Source: Stappia sp. ES.058 (GTDB lineage Bacteria; Pseudomonadota; Alphaproteobacteria; Rhizobiales; Stappiaceae). Taken from it: a DNA stretch of 64,000 nt. The notes beneath the pieces were generated by a model. The model made no database searches, was not told where the DNA came from, and saw only the letters and a list, made by a program, of their open reading frames with translations. The stretch spans positions 1,240,001-1,304,000 of the forward strand of contig NZ_LT629784.1 of NCBI RefSeq assembly GCF_900105595.1. The letters are read 5' to 3'. Position numbers and translations under genes: made by a program. Each line of letters opens with the position of its first letter. Position 1 is the first letter of the stretch. This document shows, piece after piece, positions 10,071-20,700 of this stretch.

Positions 10071-10395
10071 TGGTTCGATTCCGACGCTTGCCTCCCCGTG
10101 CAACACCGCCGCAGCAAATGTCGAAATCAAGAGAACCACTAGATAAATATATGATTTTATTGGAGCTTTTGAATTTGACATTTGATCAGGAGCCTCGCCG
10201 CAAACGGGACTCAAGTGTCAAATTCGCTCCACGCTAAAACGGGGAGCACGGTCTCGAGAGCGTTGCACGCACGACGGGTTGCCTCGGTCTTGATCATTTT
10301 AGATGAAAAATTGGGCAATTCTATTAATTGCTTGATTGATAGGCAGTCGCTTGGCACTCTCTTCGGCGAAAAGAACAACGCCAGTGGGGATCAAT
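10071..10395. other. AT-richer intergenic region before NitT/TauT-type transporter
   Basis: This 325-base region shows no credible gene. It has an 11-base perfect inverted repeat, TCTAGTGGTTC at 10066-10076 (covering the cysNC stop) and GAACCACTAGA at 10133-10143, too widely spaced for an ordinary terminator. A TTGACA hexamer at 10175-10180 is a possible -35 box, without a good -10. The promoter of the downstream ABC operon should be here. Confidence 0.5.
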
Positions 10396-11406
10396 ATGCG
10401 TCGACTGTTTGGAATTGCGCTCGCCCTGACCTTCACCGTGCCGCCGGCCTTGGCCGAGACGGAAGTCAGGTTCACGCTCGATTGGAAGTTCGAGGCGCCG
10501 GCCGCGCCCTTCTTCATTGCCCAGGACAAGGGATACTTCGCGGACGAGGGGCTTTCGGTCACCATAGACAGTGGCGCCGGGTCACGGGAATCGATTCCCC
10601 GAGTTGCGACCGGCACCTACGACATGGGCTTTGGTGACATCAACGCGCTGATCAAGCTGATGGACGAGCAGCCCGAACTCAACGTCAAGGCCGTGATGAT
10701 GGCCTACGAGCGTCCGCCCTTTGCCGTCATCGGCCGCAAGAGCCAAGGGGTGACCGAGGATCCCAAGTCGCTGGAAGGCAAGACGCTGGGCGCGCCCCCG
10801 CCCGATGCGGCGTTTGGACAGTGGCCGGCCTTCGTCGAAGTGGCCGGCATCGATACCTCTGCGATCACCATCGAGAATGTCGGTTTTCCCGTTCGCGAGC
10901 CGATGCTTGCCCAGGGGCAGGTTGATGCGATCTTCGGGTTTTCCTTTTCCTCCGTCATCAATCTGAAGGCGCAAGGCATTGCCGAGGACGATATCGCGCT
11001 GATCCTGATGGCCGAGAACGGCCTCGACCTTTACGGCAATGTCGTCATGGTCAACACCGCGTTCGCCGAGGAAAATCCCGACGCGGTGAAAGGTGTGCTC
11101 AAGGCGCTCGTGAAGGGCTACCTGGACACGATCGCCGACCCGGCCGGTTCGGTTCCCTATGTCTTGAAGCGCAACGGCGTGCTCGACGAGGCAACGGAGA
11201 TCGACCGGATCGAGATGGCGGTTGCCGGCTCCATCGCAACCCCGGCGGTCAAGGAAAACGGCTTCGGTGGTGTCGATATGGAGAAGCTCGGCCAGTCAAT
11301 GGAGTACCTCAAGACGTCGATGGGCGTGAGCGACACGCCGCCGTCCCCGGAGAGGGTGTTCGACCCCTCCTACCTGCCGCCGGTCGAAGAGCGTATGGTT
11401 CGCTGA
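10396..11406 (+). CDS. ABC transporter substrate-binding protein, NitT/TauT (NMT1/THI5-like) family
   Basis: This 336-residue periplasmic binding protein has a clear signal peptide (MRRLFG, hydrophobic core, ending PPALA before E). After it comes the typical opening of the family, LDWKFEAPAAPFFIAQDKGY. Relatives bind nitrate, sulfonates, taurine or pyrimidine precursors; the ligand here cannot be told from sequence. The ATG at 10396 is preceded by GTGGGGA at good spacing. The ATPase gene starts 88 bases downstream and the permease overlaps that gene, forming a three-gene importer. The position after cysD/cysNC makes a sulfur compound such as a sulfonate possible, but this is only context. Confidence 0.88.
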   Translation: MRRLFGIALALTFTVPPALAETEVRFTLDWKFEAPAAPFFIAQDKGYFADEGLSVTIDSGAGSRESIPRVATGTYDMGFGDINALIKLMDEQPELNVKAVMMAYERPPFAVIGRKSQGVTEDPKSLEGKTLGAPPPDAAFGQWPAFVEVAGIDTSAITIENVGFPVREPMLAQGQVDAIFGFSFSSVINLKAQGIAEDDIALILMAENGLDLYGNVVMVNTAFAEENPDAVKGVLKALVKGYLDTIADPAGSVPYVLKRNGVLDEATEIDRIEMAVAGSIATPAVKENGFGGVDMEKLGQSMEYLKTSMGVSDTPPSPERVFDPSYLPPVEERMVR

Positions 11407-11494
11407 CGGGTCTTGACGATCACGACATGTGCCGCCTCTCGGTCGTTTGCCGGGGGGCGGCGGGGCATCGCAGTGACAAGCCGAGAGTTTTTTC

Positions 11495-12286
11495 GTGACC
11501 GGTTTCGTGGAACTGAATGATATTCGCCTCGCCTATGGGCCGGGCGGTGAAAGCACGCTGGCTCTCGACGGCCTGTCGATGACCGTGAACAAGGGCGAGT
11601 TCGCTGCCGTTGTCGGTCCGTCCGGCTGTGGCAAATCCACCCTTATGAAGCTTGCAACCGGACTGATCCGGCCGCAGGCTGGCACGGTTGAAGTCGCCAG
11701 CAAGGAAGTGGACGGCCCTGTCTCGATGGCCGGAATGGCATTTCAAAATCCCTCCATGCTGCCATGGCGCACGACGCTCAAGAACGTGATGCTGCCGCTG
11801 GAGATCGTGCAACCGCATCGCCGCAGACTGTCGCGTGAACGCGCCGCCTACGAGGCGCTGGCGGAGGATTTGCTCGAAGTCGTCGGACTTCAGGGCTTCG
11901 GCGACAAGTTTCCCTGGCAACTCTCGGGCGGCATGCAGCAACGCGCGAACCTGTGCCGTGCGCTCGTCCACGACCCCGAATTGCTGATGCTCGACGAGCC
12001 GTTCGGCGCACTTGACGCTTTCACCCGCGAGGAGCTGTGGCAAGTGATGCGTGATCTTCATGCCGAAAAGGGATTCACCACGATCCTGGTTACCCATGAC
12101 TTGCGCGAGGCGGTGTTTCTCGCCGACCGGGTCTTCGTCATGAGCGCGCGTCCCGGTCGTATCATCGTCGAGCGTGAGATCACCTTCCCGCGGCCGCGCC
12201 CGATCGATCTGACCTATGAAGCCAGGTTCAACGATATCGTGCACGAGCTTCGTGCACATATCGCAGACGCGAGGGCCGCAGCATGA
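11495..12286 (+). CDS. ABC transporter ATP-binding protein, NitT/TauT (SsuB/TauB) family
   Basis: This 263-residue nucleotide-binding subunit has Walker A GPSGCGKST (about 44-52), a Q-loop in FQNPSMLPWR, the signature LSGGMQQR, Walker B LLMLDEPF and an H-loop THD. The start is GTG at 11495. Its stop overlaps the permease start in ATGA, so the two are translationally coupled. It powers import by the adjacent binding protein and permease, working on the inner face of the membrane. Confidence 0.94.
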   Translation: MTGFVELNDIRLAYGPGGESTLALDGLSMTVNKGEFAAVVGPSGCGKSTLMKLATGLIRPQAGTVEVASKEVDGPVSMAGMAFQNPSMLPWRTTLKNVMLPLEIVQPHRRRLSRERAAYEALAEDLLEVVGLQGFGDKFPWQLSGGMQQRANLCRALVHDPELLMLDEPFGALDAFTREELWQVMRDLHAEKGFTTILVTHDLREAVFLADRVFVMSARPGRIIVEREITFPRPRPIDLTYEARFNDIVHELRAHIADARAAA

Positions 12287-13044
12287 ATGACAAGTGGATC
12301 AAGGCTGCTCCCTGGATCTGGACCATCGGGCTGTTTGTCGTGTGGGAAGGCGTCGTGCGGGCGTTTGATATCGCGTTTTTCATCCTGCCGGCTCCTTCGG
12401 ATATCTGGGTTGCGACCGTCAAATACTGGCCGGTGATCTGGACCAATTCCCTCCAGACCCTCTTCACCACAACATTGGGGTTTCTGCTGGCGGTGGTCGG
12501 CGGATTGGCGCTTGGGCTGGCGATTGGCTGGAGCCGGTCGATCTACGCCGGGCTTTATCCGCTGATGATCGGCTTCAATTCCGTGCCAAAGGTCGCCGTG
12601 GTGCCCATTCTGGTCATCTGGTTCGGCATTGGAACGGTGCCGGCCGTGCTGACGGCGTTCCTGATTGCCTTTTTTCCGATTGTCGTGAACGTGGCGACCG
12701 GGCTCGCCACGATAGAGCCGGAAATGGAGGACGTGCTGCGCGCGCTCGGCGCAAAGAAGCTCGACATCATGCTCAAGGTCGGCATCCCGCGCTCGATGCC
12801 TTATTTCTTCGGCTCGCTGAAGGTCGCGATCACGCTTGCCTTCGTCGGTTCGGTGATCTCGGAGACCGTGGCGGCAAACTCCGGCATCGGCCACATGATG
12901 CTGGCGGCACAGTCGCAGTTCAACGTGCCGCTGGTCTGGGCGGGTCTGATGGCGCTCGCCGTCCTCGGCATCGTCATGTATGCGATGATGGCCTGGCTGG
13001 AGATGCGCATGACGGGCTGGGCACATCGCTCGTCGCACGGCTGA
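12283..13044 (+). CDS. ABC transporter permease, NitT/TauT (SsuC/TauC) family
   Basis: This 253-residue inner-membrane permease has about six hydrophobic helices. The EAA loop, which docks onto the ATPase, is at about residues 146-165 (EMEDVLRALGAKKLDIMLKV). It starts in a 4-base overlap with the ATP-binding gene. It is the last gene of the importer; manC begins 142 bases later with its own ribosome site and an unrelated role. Confidence 0.93.
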   Translation: MNDKWIKAAPWIWTIGLFVVWEGVVRAFDIAFFILPAPSDIWVATVKYWPVIWTNSLQTLFTTTLGFLLAVVGGLALGLAIGWSRSIYAGLYPLMIGFNSVPKVAVVPILVIWFGIGTVPAVLTAFLIAFFPIVVNVATGLATIEPEMEDVLRALGAKKLDIMLKVGIPRSMPYFFGSLKVAITLAFVGSVISETVAANSGIGHMMLAAQSQFNVPLVWAGLMALAVLGIVMYAMMAWLEMRMTGWAHRSSHG

Positions 13045-13186
13045 CGTCATCCGGGTTTTGTTTTCGCTTGCGCCGGTTTCACAGGCGCGCGTTCGCGGTT
13101 AACGTCTTTTCAGGACGCGGTCGGGCATCAAGGGTGCCAGGAGTGCCGGATTGCGCTCCGATGACGAAAACCGCGAAAGGCGACGC

Positions 13187-14593
13187 GTGATCATACCTTG
13201 CATATTGTCCGGCGGATCCGGATCGCGGCTCTGGCCATTGTCGCGCTCCCTGCGCCCGAAGCAGTTCCTGCCCTTGTTTGACGGCGAAAGTCTTTTTCAA
13301 AGGACATTGGGCCGCTTCACGGGATCCCGCTACTCGGCTCCGATCGTGATTGCGAACGCCGACCATCGTTTCCTGGTGGGCGAGCAGATGGCAAGCTCGG
13401 AAAACGGGGAAGGGACCATCGTGCTCGAACCGATCGGACGCAATACCGCCGCGCCTGCAGCCGTTGCAGCCTTGATCGCCGCGGCTTCAGATCCCGATGC
13501 CCTGGTTCTGCTCGCCCCGTCCGATCACCTTGTGCGTGATACGGACGCTTTCGCACGGGCTGTCGCGGATGCAGTGCCGGCCGCGCAGGAGGGGCGCATC
13601 GTGACCTTCGGCATTCGCCCCAGCGAACCCAATACCGGCTATGGGTATATCCGCCTTGAAGACGGCAAGGGGCCGGTGCGCCCGGTTGCGGCCTTTGTCG
13701 AAAAGCCGGATCTGGAACGGGCAAGGGCGTTTCTCGCCTCTGGCGATCATGTCTGGAACGCGGGAATATTCCTGTTTCGCGCCTCCACGATGATTGCCGA
13801 ATTCGAGCGCCATTGTCCCGAAGTGCTGATGCGCGTGCGCGCCGCGCTGGCAGCCGCGACGCCCGACCTCGATTTTCTGCGCCTGGATGCGGAGAGTTTC
13901 GCCGCCGTTCCGGATATTTCGATTGACTATGCGATCATGGAGAAGTCGGATCGCATTTCCTGCGTTCCCACCGATCCGGGCTGGAGTGATCTCGGGTCCT
14001 GGTCCGCCGTCTGGGAAGCGCTCGACAAGACGGAGGATGGCAATAGCACGCTGGGTGAAGCGATGTTCGTGAAGTCGCGCGACAGTCTCGTCGTGAGCGA
14101 CGGCGCTCTTGTCTCCGTCGTCGGGCTGGATCATGTGATGGTGGTGGCGACCAAGGATGCCGTTCTGGTTGCCGACAAGAGCCATGCCCAGGATGTGAAG
14201 ACCGTGGTGGAGGAACTCCAGCGCGGAGGCCGTTCGGAGACGCGCGAGCACCGCAAACGCTACCGCCCCTGGGGCGCGCGCGAGGAGATTGCGCGTGGTG
14301 ACCGGTTCCAGGTGCAGGAAATCGAGATAAAACCAGGCGAGAGCATGTCGCTTCAAAGCCATGTCAACCGTGCGGAACACTGGGTTGTTGTCTCCGGGAC
14401 GCTGGCGATTACCATCGACGGCGAAACGCGATTGATGACCGAAAACCAGTCGGCCTACGTGCCCGTCGGGGCGCGACATCGTCTGGCCAATCCCGGGCGG
14501 GTTCCCGCGCGCGTTATCGAGATCCAGTCCGGGGCTTATATCGGGGACGACGATATCGTCCGTTACGTCGATGATGCCGAGACGAATGCTTGA
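13187..14593 (+). CDS. manC: Mannose-1-phosphate guanylyltransferase / mannose-6-phosphate isomerase
   Basis: This 468-residue bifunctional enzyme makes GDP-mannose. The N-terminal nucleotidyltransferase opens with LSGGSGSRLWPLSR (8-21) and KQFLPL. The C-terminal type II phosphomannose isomerase cupin (about 350-468) includes RPWG and a beta-barrel rich in PGESMSLQSH-like sequence. I chose GTG 13187 because AAAGG precedes it by six bases and the fold begins immediately after; a TTG at 13151 would add 12 unlikely residues. It is followed by phosphomannomutase, so mannose-6-P to GDP-mannose is encoded in two adjacent genes. Confidence 0.93.
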   Translation: MIIPCILSGGSGSRLWPLSRSLRPKQFLPLFDGESLFQRTLGRFTGSRYSAPIVIANADHRFLVGEQMASSENGEGTIVLEPIGRNTAAPAAVAALIAAASDPDALVLLAPSDHLVRDTDAFARAVADAVPAAQEGRIVTFGIRPSEPNTGYGYIRLEDGKGPVRPVAAFVEKPDLERARAFLASGDHVWNAGIFLFRASTMIAEFERHCPEVLMRVRAALAAATPDLDFLRLDAESFAAVPDISIDYAIMEKSDRISCVPTDPGWSDLGSWSAVWEALDKTEDGNSTLGEAMFVKSRDSLVVSDGALVSVVGLDHVMVVATKDAVLVADKSHAQDVKTVVEELQRGGRSETREHRKRYRPWGAREEIARGDRFQVQEIEIKPGESMSLQSHVNRAEHWVVVSGTLAITIDGETRLMTENQSAYVPVGARHRLANPGRVPARVIEIQSGAYIGDDDIVRYVDDAETNA

Positions 14594-14666
14594 GCCGGGC
14601 ACGCCCCGGACATACCAATGATGATTGGCCGGCACATGTCCGGCACAACCCCTTGAGGACAGACGA

Positions 14667-16166
14667 ATGCTGAGCGTTCCCGTCGCCGAGTTGACCCCAA
14701 ACACCTATGAATTCGAATCGCGGCCGATGGTGAAGCCGACCGGATTTCGCGAATACGATGCCCGTTGGCTTTTCGAAAAAGAAATCAACCTTATGGGCAT
14801 CCAGGCGCTGGGCATGGGCATCGCCACCTTGATGCGCGAGCGCGGCACGAGACCCGACATTGTCGTTGGCCATGATTTCCGCAGTTACTCCGGCGCCATC
14901 AAGATGGCGCTGATTTCCGGACTGATGGCGGGCGGCGTCCGCGTTCACGACATCGGCCTTGCTCTGTCGCCGATGGCTTATTTCGCGCAGTTCGCCCTCG
15001 ACGTTCCGGCGGTCGCCATGGTCACCGCGTCGCACAACGACAACGGCTGGACCGGTGTGAAGATGGGCATCGACCGCCCGCTGACTTTCGGGCCGGACGA
15101 AATGGGGCGGTTGAAGGAGATCGTGCTGACCGGCGCGTTTCGCGAAGGAAGCGGCGGCGGCTACCGCTTTGTGGAAGGTTTTGCAGAAACCTACATCAAC
15201 GATCTGACGGACCGGGACAAGTTCTCGAGGCCAATCAAGGTCGTTGCCGCCTGCGGCAACGGCACGGCCGGCGCATTCGCGCCGCGCGTGCTGGAGGCGC
15301 TTGGCGCGGAGGTGATTCCGCTCGACTGCGATCTGGACCACACCTTCCCGCGCTACAATCCCAACCCCGAAGACATGAAGATGCTGCATGCGCTTCGCGA
15401 CAAGGTGCTGGAAACCGGCGCGGAGGTCGGGCTGGGTTTCGATGGCGACGGCGATCGCTGCGGCGTGGTCGACAATGAGGGCGCGGAGATTTTCGCCGAT
15501 ACGGTCGGCGTGATGCTGGCGCGCGACCTGTCGGAACTGCATCCCGGCTGCCAGTTCGTCGCGGATGTGAAATCGACGGGCCTGTTCGCGACCGATCCGG
15601 TGCTGAAGGCCAATGGGGCCAAGACCGACTACTGGAAGACCGGTCATTCCTACATCAAGCGCCGGGTGAACGAACTCAACGCCCTGGTCGGCTTCGAGAA
15701 GTCCGGCCACTATTTCTTCAACACGCCCATCGGGCGCGGCTACGACGACGGGCTGGTGTCCGCGATTGCCATTCTCGACATGCTCGACCGCAATCCGGGC
15801 AAGTCGATGGCGGAGCTGCGTGGCGCACTTCCGAAGACCTGGGGCTCGCCGACGATGTCGCCGCATTGCGCTGACGAGATCAAATACGAGGTTGTCGACC
15901 GGGTCGTCGCGCGCTTTCAGGCCATGCACGACAAGGGCGAGCAATTGGCCGGCCATCCGATCGTCGATCTCGTCACGGTGAACGGTGTGCGTATCGTCGC
16001 CGACGATGGCACCTGGGGTCTGGTGCGGGCCTCGTCGAACAAGCCGGAACTTGTCGTCGTGATCGAAAGCCCGGTCTCGGATGCGCGGCTCAGGGAGATG
16101 TTCAAGGCGGTCGACGCTGTGCTGCGCGAGAACCCGGAAGTCGGCGACTACAATCAGACGATCTGA
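14667..16166 (+). CDS. Phosphomannomutase/phosphoglucomutase
   Basis: This 499-residue alpha-D-phosphohexomutase converts mannose-6-P (and probably glucose-6-P) to the 1-phosphate. The phosphoserine loop [11 protein letters not shown] places the catalytic serine at S122, the Mg loop GFDGDGDR is near 257-264, and the sugar-binding [10 protein letters not shown] follows. The final domain has the phosphate-binding [13 protein letters not shown] 14667 follows TTGAGGAC. Homologues are ManB, AlgC or ExoC/CpsG. Together with manC upstream it supplies GDP-mannose. Confidence 0.92.
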   Translation: MLSVPVAELTPNTYEFESRPMVKPTGFREYDARWLFEKEINLMGIQALGMGIATLMRERGTRPDIVVGHDFRSYSGAIKMALISGLMAGGVRVHDIGLALSPMAYFAQFALDVPAVAMVTASHNDNGWTGVKMGIDRPLTFGPDEMGRLKEIVLTGAFREGSGGGYRFVEGFAETYINDLTDRDKFSRPIKVVAACGNGTAGAFAPRVLEALGAEVIPLDCDLDHTFPRYNPNPEDMKMLHALRDKVLETGAEVGLGFDGDGDRCGVVDNEGAEIFADTVGVMLARDLSELHPGCQFVADVKSTGLFATDPVLKANGAKTDYWKTGHSYIKRRVNELNALVGFEKSGHYFFNTPIGRGYDDGLVSAIAILDMLDRNPGKSMAELRGALPKTWGSPTMSPHCADEIKYEVVDRVVARFQAMHDKGEQLAGHPIVDLVTVNGVRIVADDGTWGLVRASSNKPELVVVIESPVSDARLREMFKAVDAVLRENPEVGDYNQTI

Positions 16167-16288
16167 ACGGTGCCACCTGTGCTCAGGTCTTGCCGAGCGC
16201 TGCCGGCTGTGCAAAAGCACGATCGAAGCCGCACGGGTTGCGGCGCTCTTTTTCACATCCGGCACAGCGGCAAGTCAGGATCGATCCG

Positions 16289-17614
16289 ATGCCAGCGGAC
16301 ATGACGTCAAAAACCCCTCTCGATACCTTTGCAGCCCGCATGGCCGACCGCTCCGCGGTGATCGGCATTGTCGGACTTGGCTATGTCGGTCTGCCGCTGG
16401 CCTTGAGGTTCAGCGAACTCGGGCATCCGGTCGTCGGCTTTGATGTGGATGCGGTCAAGGTTGCGGAACTGAACGCCGATGGCGGCTTTCGCCGCTATGT
16501 CGGGCAGACGCACGAAAGCGTGCGCTTCGGCGCGGATTTCACCGCGACATCGGATTTTGCGCAAGCCGCCGACTGCGATGCGCTGATCATCTGCGTGCCG
16601 ACGCCATTGGGAAAATACCACGACCCAGACATAAGCTACATTCTGGATGCGGCCCGCAGCATCCGCCCGCATCTGCGTGCCGGTCAGGTGGTCGCGCTGG
16701 AATCGACCACCTATCCCGGTACGACCGAGGACGACATGCTCCCAGTCTTGGCGCGCGACGACCTCTCGGTCGGCGATGACATCTTCGTCGTCTACTCGCC
16801 CGAGCGCGAGGATCCGGGAAACGCCGCCTTCAGCATTCGCCAGATCCCCAAGGTGGTAAGCGGCGTGACCGCCAACTGCTTGCGCGCGGCCGAGGCGCTC
16901 TATGGCGGGGCGGTCGACACGCTCGTGCCGGTGGCCTCGACGCGGGTCGCGGAGATGACCAAGCTTCTGGAAAACATCCACCGCGCGGTAAACATCGGCC
17001 TCGTCAACGAGATGAAGACGCTCGCCGATCGCATGGGTATCGACATCTTCGACGTGATCCGGGCCGCGGCGACCAAGCCCTTCGGCTTCACCGCCTTCTA
17101 TCCGGGTCCTGGTGTCGGCGGCCACTGCATTCCGGTGGATCCGTTCTATCTGACGTGGAAGGCGCGCGAATACGGCGTCCACACGCGCTTCATCGAGCTT
17201 GCCGGCGAGATCAATCGCTACATGCCCGAGTTCATCGTCGAAAAGCTGATGGATGCGCTGAACGGCGAGCGCAAGGCGCTGAACGGCGCGCGGGTGCTGG
17301 TCCTCGGCGTTGCCTTCAAGAAGAACATCGACGACATGCGCGAATCCCCGAGTGTCATGGTAATCGAGGGGATTGCGGCCAAGGGCGGCGAGGTCTTTTA
17401 CGCCGACCCGCATGTGGCCGCCCTGACGCTCGCCGACGGGACACGTCACGACAGCCTGACCGCGGATGCCGAAACGGTTGCCTCCATGGAGGCCGTGGTG
17501 ATTGCCACCGACCACGACGCCTTCGACTACGATATGATCGGGCGCGAGGCGAAGCTGATCGTCGATACCCGCGGGCGCTTTCCGGCCAGTCATGGCAAGG
17601 TCACGCGCGCCTGA
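16289..17614 (+). CDS. Nucleotide sugar dehydrogenase (UDP-GlcNAc/UDP-ManNAc 6-dehydrogenase type)
   Basis: This 441-residue enzyme is distinct from Ugd at 4798. It has the Rossmann motif [11 protein letters not shown] (29-39), [12 protein letters not shown], and catalytic C280 in [15 protein letters not shown]. That signature is typical of WbpA, WecC and TviB rather than glucose dehydrogenases, which carry GGSCFPKD. It likely oxidises an N-acetylhexosamine nucleotide to the uronate, so an amino-uronic acid may be part of the local polysaccharide. ATG 16289 gives an N-terminus reaching the Rossmann fold within ~25 residues; longer frames run into the upstream gap. The exact substrate is not decided. 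Confidence 0.88.
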   Translation: MPADMTSKTPLDTFAARMADRSAVIGIVGLGYVGLPLALRFSELGHPVVGFDVDAVKVAELNADGGFRRYVGQTHESVRFGADFTATSDFAQAADCDALIICVPTPLGKYHDPDISYILDAARSIRPHLRAGQVVALESTTYPGTTEDDMLPVLARDDLSVGDDIFVVYSPEREDPGNAAFSIRQIPKVVSGVTANCLRAAEALYGGAVDTLVPVASTRVAEMTKLLENIHRAVNIGLVNEMKTLADRMGIDIFDVIRAAATKPFGFTAFYPGPGVGGHCIPVDPFYLTWKAREYGVHTRFIELAGEINRYMPEFIVEKLMDALNGERKALNGARVLVLGVAFKKNIDDMRESPSVMVIEGIAAKGGEVFYADPHVAALTLADGTRHDSLTADAETVASMEAVVIATDHDAFDYDMIGREAKLIVDTRGRFPASHGKVTRA

Positions 17615-17733
17615 CCGATTGTGTTTTTCGCCCCGGTCGGATAACCCACCCTTGAGGACCAGTCGACGCGCGGCGACCGCGCCGGAAAACGGCATGGATC
17701 CGCGCGATTGCAACAAGAAGCGGGACGTTGTTG

Positions 17734-20700
17734 ATGTACGAAGCCATCGATCCTAACCCAAACTTTCCCAAGCTGGAGGAAGACATCCTCAAGTTCTGGG
17801 AAGAGAACCGGATTTTCGAGGCTTCCGTCGAGCAGCGGCGCAACCAGGAAGGCGCGGGCGAGTACGTCTTCTACGACGGACCTCCCTTCGCCAACGGCCT
17901 GCCGCACTACGGCCATCTCGCGACCGGCTTCGTCAAGGATCTGATCCCGCGCTACCGCACCATGCGCGGCGACTGCGTCGTGCGCCGCTTCGGCTGGGAC
18001 TGCCACGGCCTTCCGGCCGAGCTGACCGCCGAGAAGGAACTGGGGATCTCCGGGCGCAACGAGATCCTCGACTACGGCATCGGCAAGTTCAACGAGCATT
18101 GCTCCGTCTCGGTCATGCGCTTCACCAGCGAGTGGCGCTACTACGTGAACCGTCAGGGGCGTTGGGTCGATTTCGACAACGACTACAAGACCATGAACCT
18201 CTCCTTCATGGAGAGCGTCATCTGGGGCTTCAAGCAGCTCTGGGACAAGGGGCTGGTCTATCGCGGCTACCGGGTGGTGCCTTACTCCTGGGCCGTGCAG
18301 ACGCCGCTGTCGAACTTTGAAACCCGCCTCGACAACTCCTATCGCGAACGCCAGGACCCGGCGCTGACCGTCGGTTTCCTGCTGAAGGATGCGGCTTACG
18401 TCTCCGTCCCGACGCGTCTTCTCGCCTGGACGACCACGCCCTGGACGTTGCCTTCGAACCTGGCACTCGCCGTCGCCCCCGACCTCGACTATGCCGTGCT
18501 GGAAAAGGACGGCCAGCGGGTGGTCCTCGCGGAAGCCGCGCTTGAGCGCTACGAGCGCGAGTTCGGCGAATGGGCGCGCGTCGACACGGTGAAGGGAACG
18601 GCGCTCGCCGATGCCGCCTACGAGCCGCTGTTTCCCTATTTCAAGGATACGGAAAACGCCTTCAAGGTGCTCGCGGCCGACTTCGTTGAGGCGGGTGACG
18701 GTACGGGCTGCGTGCATATCGCGCCGGGCTTCGGTGAGGATGACTTCGAGCTGGCCAAGGCCCGCGAGATCCCGTTGGTGGTGCCGGTCGACGAGGCGGG
18801 TAAATTCACCGCCGAAGTCACCGATTACGTCGGTCAGAACGTCATCGAGGCGAACAAGGACATCATCCGCGACCTCAAGGCGCGCAATGTCGTCTATCGC
18901 CACGAGACCTATCTGCATGATTATCCGCATTGCTGGCGCACCGACACGCCGCTGATCTACAAGGCGATCGACGCCTGGTATGTGGCCGTGTCCCAGTTCA
19001 AGGATCGCATGGTCGAATTGAACCGCGAGATCGACTGGGTGCCCGAGCACGTGCGCGACGGCCAGTTCGGCAAGTGGCTGGAAAACGCCCGCGACTGGAA
19101 CATCTCGCGCAACCGCTTCTGGGGCTGTCCGATCCCGGTGTGGATCAGCGACGATCCGAATTACCCGCGCACCGACGTCTATGGCTCGCTCGACGAGATC
19201 GAGGCGGACTTTGGCGTGCGCCCGGACGATTTGCATCGCCCAATGATCGACGAACTGGTGCGTGCAAACCCCGACGATCCGACCGGAAAGTCGATGATGC
19301 GCCGCGTCTCGGAAGTGCTCGACGTGTGGTTCGATTCCGGGTCCATGCCTTTTGCGCAGGAGCATTATCCGTTCGAGAACAAGGAGCGCTTCGAGCAGAA
19401 TTTCCCGGCCGACTTCATCGTGGAATATGTCGCGCAGACGCGCGGCTGGTTCTACACGTTGATGGTTCTTTCGACCGCGATCTTCGACCGCGCGCCGTTC
19501 CGCAACGCCGTGTGCCATGGTGTGGTGCTCGACGAGAACAAGCAGAAGCTCTCAAAGCGGCTCCAGAACTATCCCGACCCCGTCGGCGTGTTCGACACCT
19601 ACGGCGCGGATGCGCTGCGCTGGTACATGCTGTCCTCGCCGTTGCTCGTCGGTGGCGATCTGGCGGTCGCCAAGGACGGGCGCGGCATCGCCCAGGCGCT
19701 GCGCCAGGCGATCATCCCGATCTGGAGTTCCTATTACTTCTTCACGCTCTACGCCAATGCCGACAGCTACAAGGCAAAGGTCCGCTTCGACCAGAAGGGT
19801 TTGCTCGACCGCTACATCCTCGCCAAGACGCGCGAACTGATCGAGAAGGTGCAAGGCTCGCTCGATGCCTACGATATCCCGGGCGCCTATTCCCATGTGC
19901 CGGGCTTCATCGACGCGTTGAACAACTGGTACATTCGCCGCTCGCGCTCCCGCTTCTGGGGTGAGGAGATGACGGACGAAAAGCGCGATGCCCTCGACAC
20001 GCTCTACACGGTGCTGACGCATCTGATGCGCACGCTGGCGCCGATGATGCCCTTTGTCTCCGAGCGGATCTACAAGGGCCTGACAGGCGATCTCTCCGTG
20101 CATCTGGCCGACTGGCCTGAGGCCGAGGCGCTGCCGAACGATCCCGATCTCGTGCGCCGCATGGACCTGATCCGCGACATCTGCGCGTCCGTCATGTCCT
20201 TGCGCGAGGCCAAGCGCCTGCGTGCCCGTCTGCCGCTGAAGACGCTGACGGTTGCCCATCCGGAGGTCGAGGACCTGCGCCCCTATGCGAACCTCATCGC
20301 CGAGGAGGTCAACATCAAGGACGTCGTGCTTGAGGCCGATCCGCTGTCGGTCGGCGAGCATCGTCTTGCGGTCAAGCCGCAGATCGGCAAGCGCCTCGGC
20401 AAGAAGATGAAGGACGTAATGACCGCGTCGAAGTCCGGCGACTGGACGCTTCGCCCGGACGGGATCGTGGAGCTTGCCGGCGTCGAGCTTCCGCCGGAAG
20501 ACTATACGATGCGCGTGCTGGCGCCGGAAGGTTCCGACACGGGCCTCTTCGATGCCGGCGCCGGCGTCGTTCTTATCGATACCCAGCTTTATCCCGACCT
20601 GGAGCGCGAGGGCTACGCCCGCGACATCGTACGGCTGATCCAGCAGACCCGCAAGGACGGCGGCTTCAACGTCTCCGACCGCATTCGTCTCAACCTGACG

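Noticed and set aside
8073..10214. 713-codon minus-strand open frame opposite cysNC
   Set aside because: It is a mirror of the cysNC gene, without motifs or ribosome site. The plus-strand gene explains all of the region.
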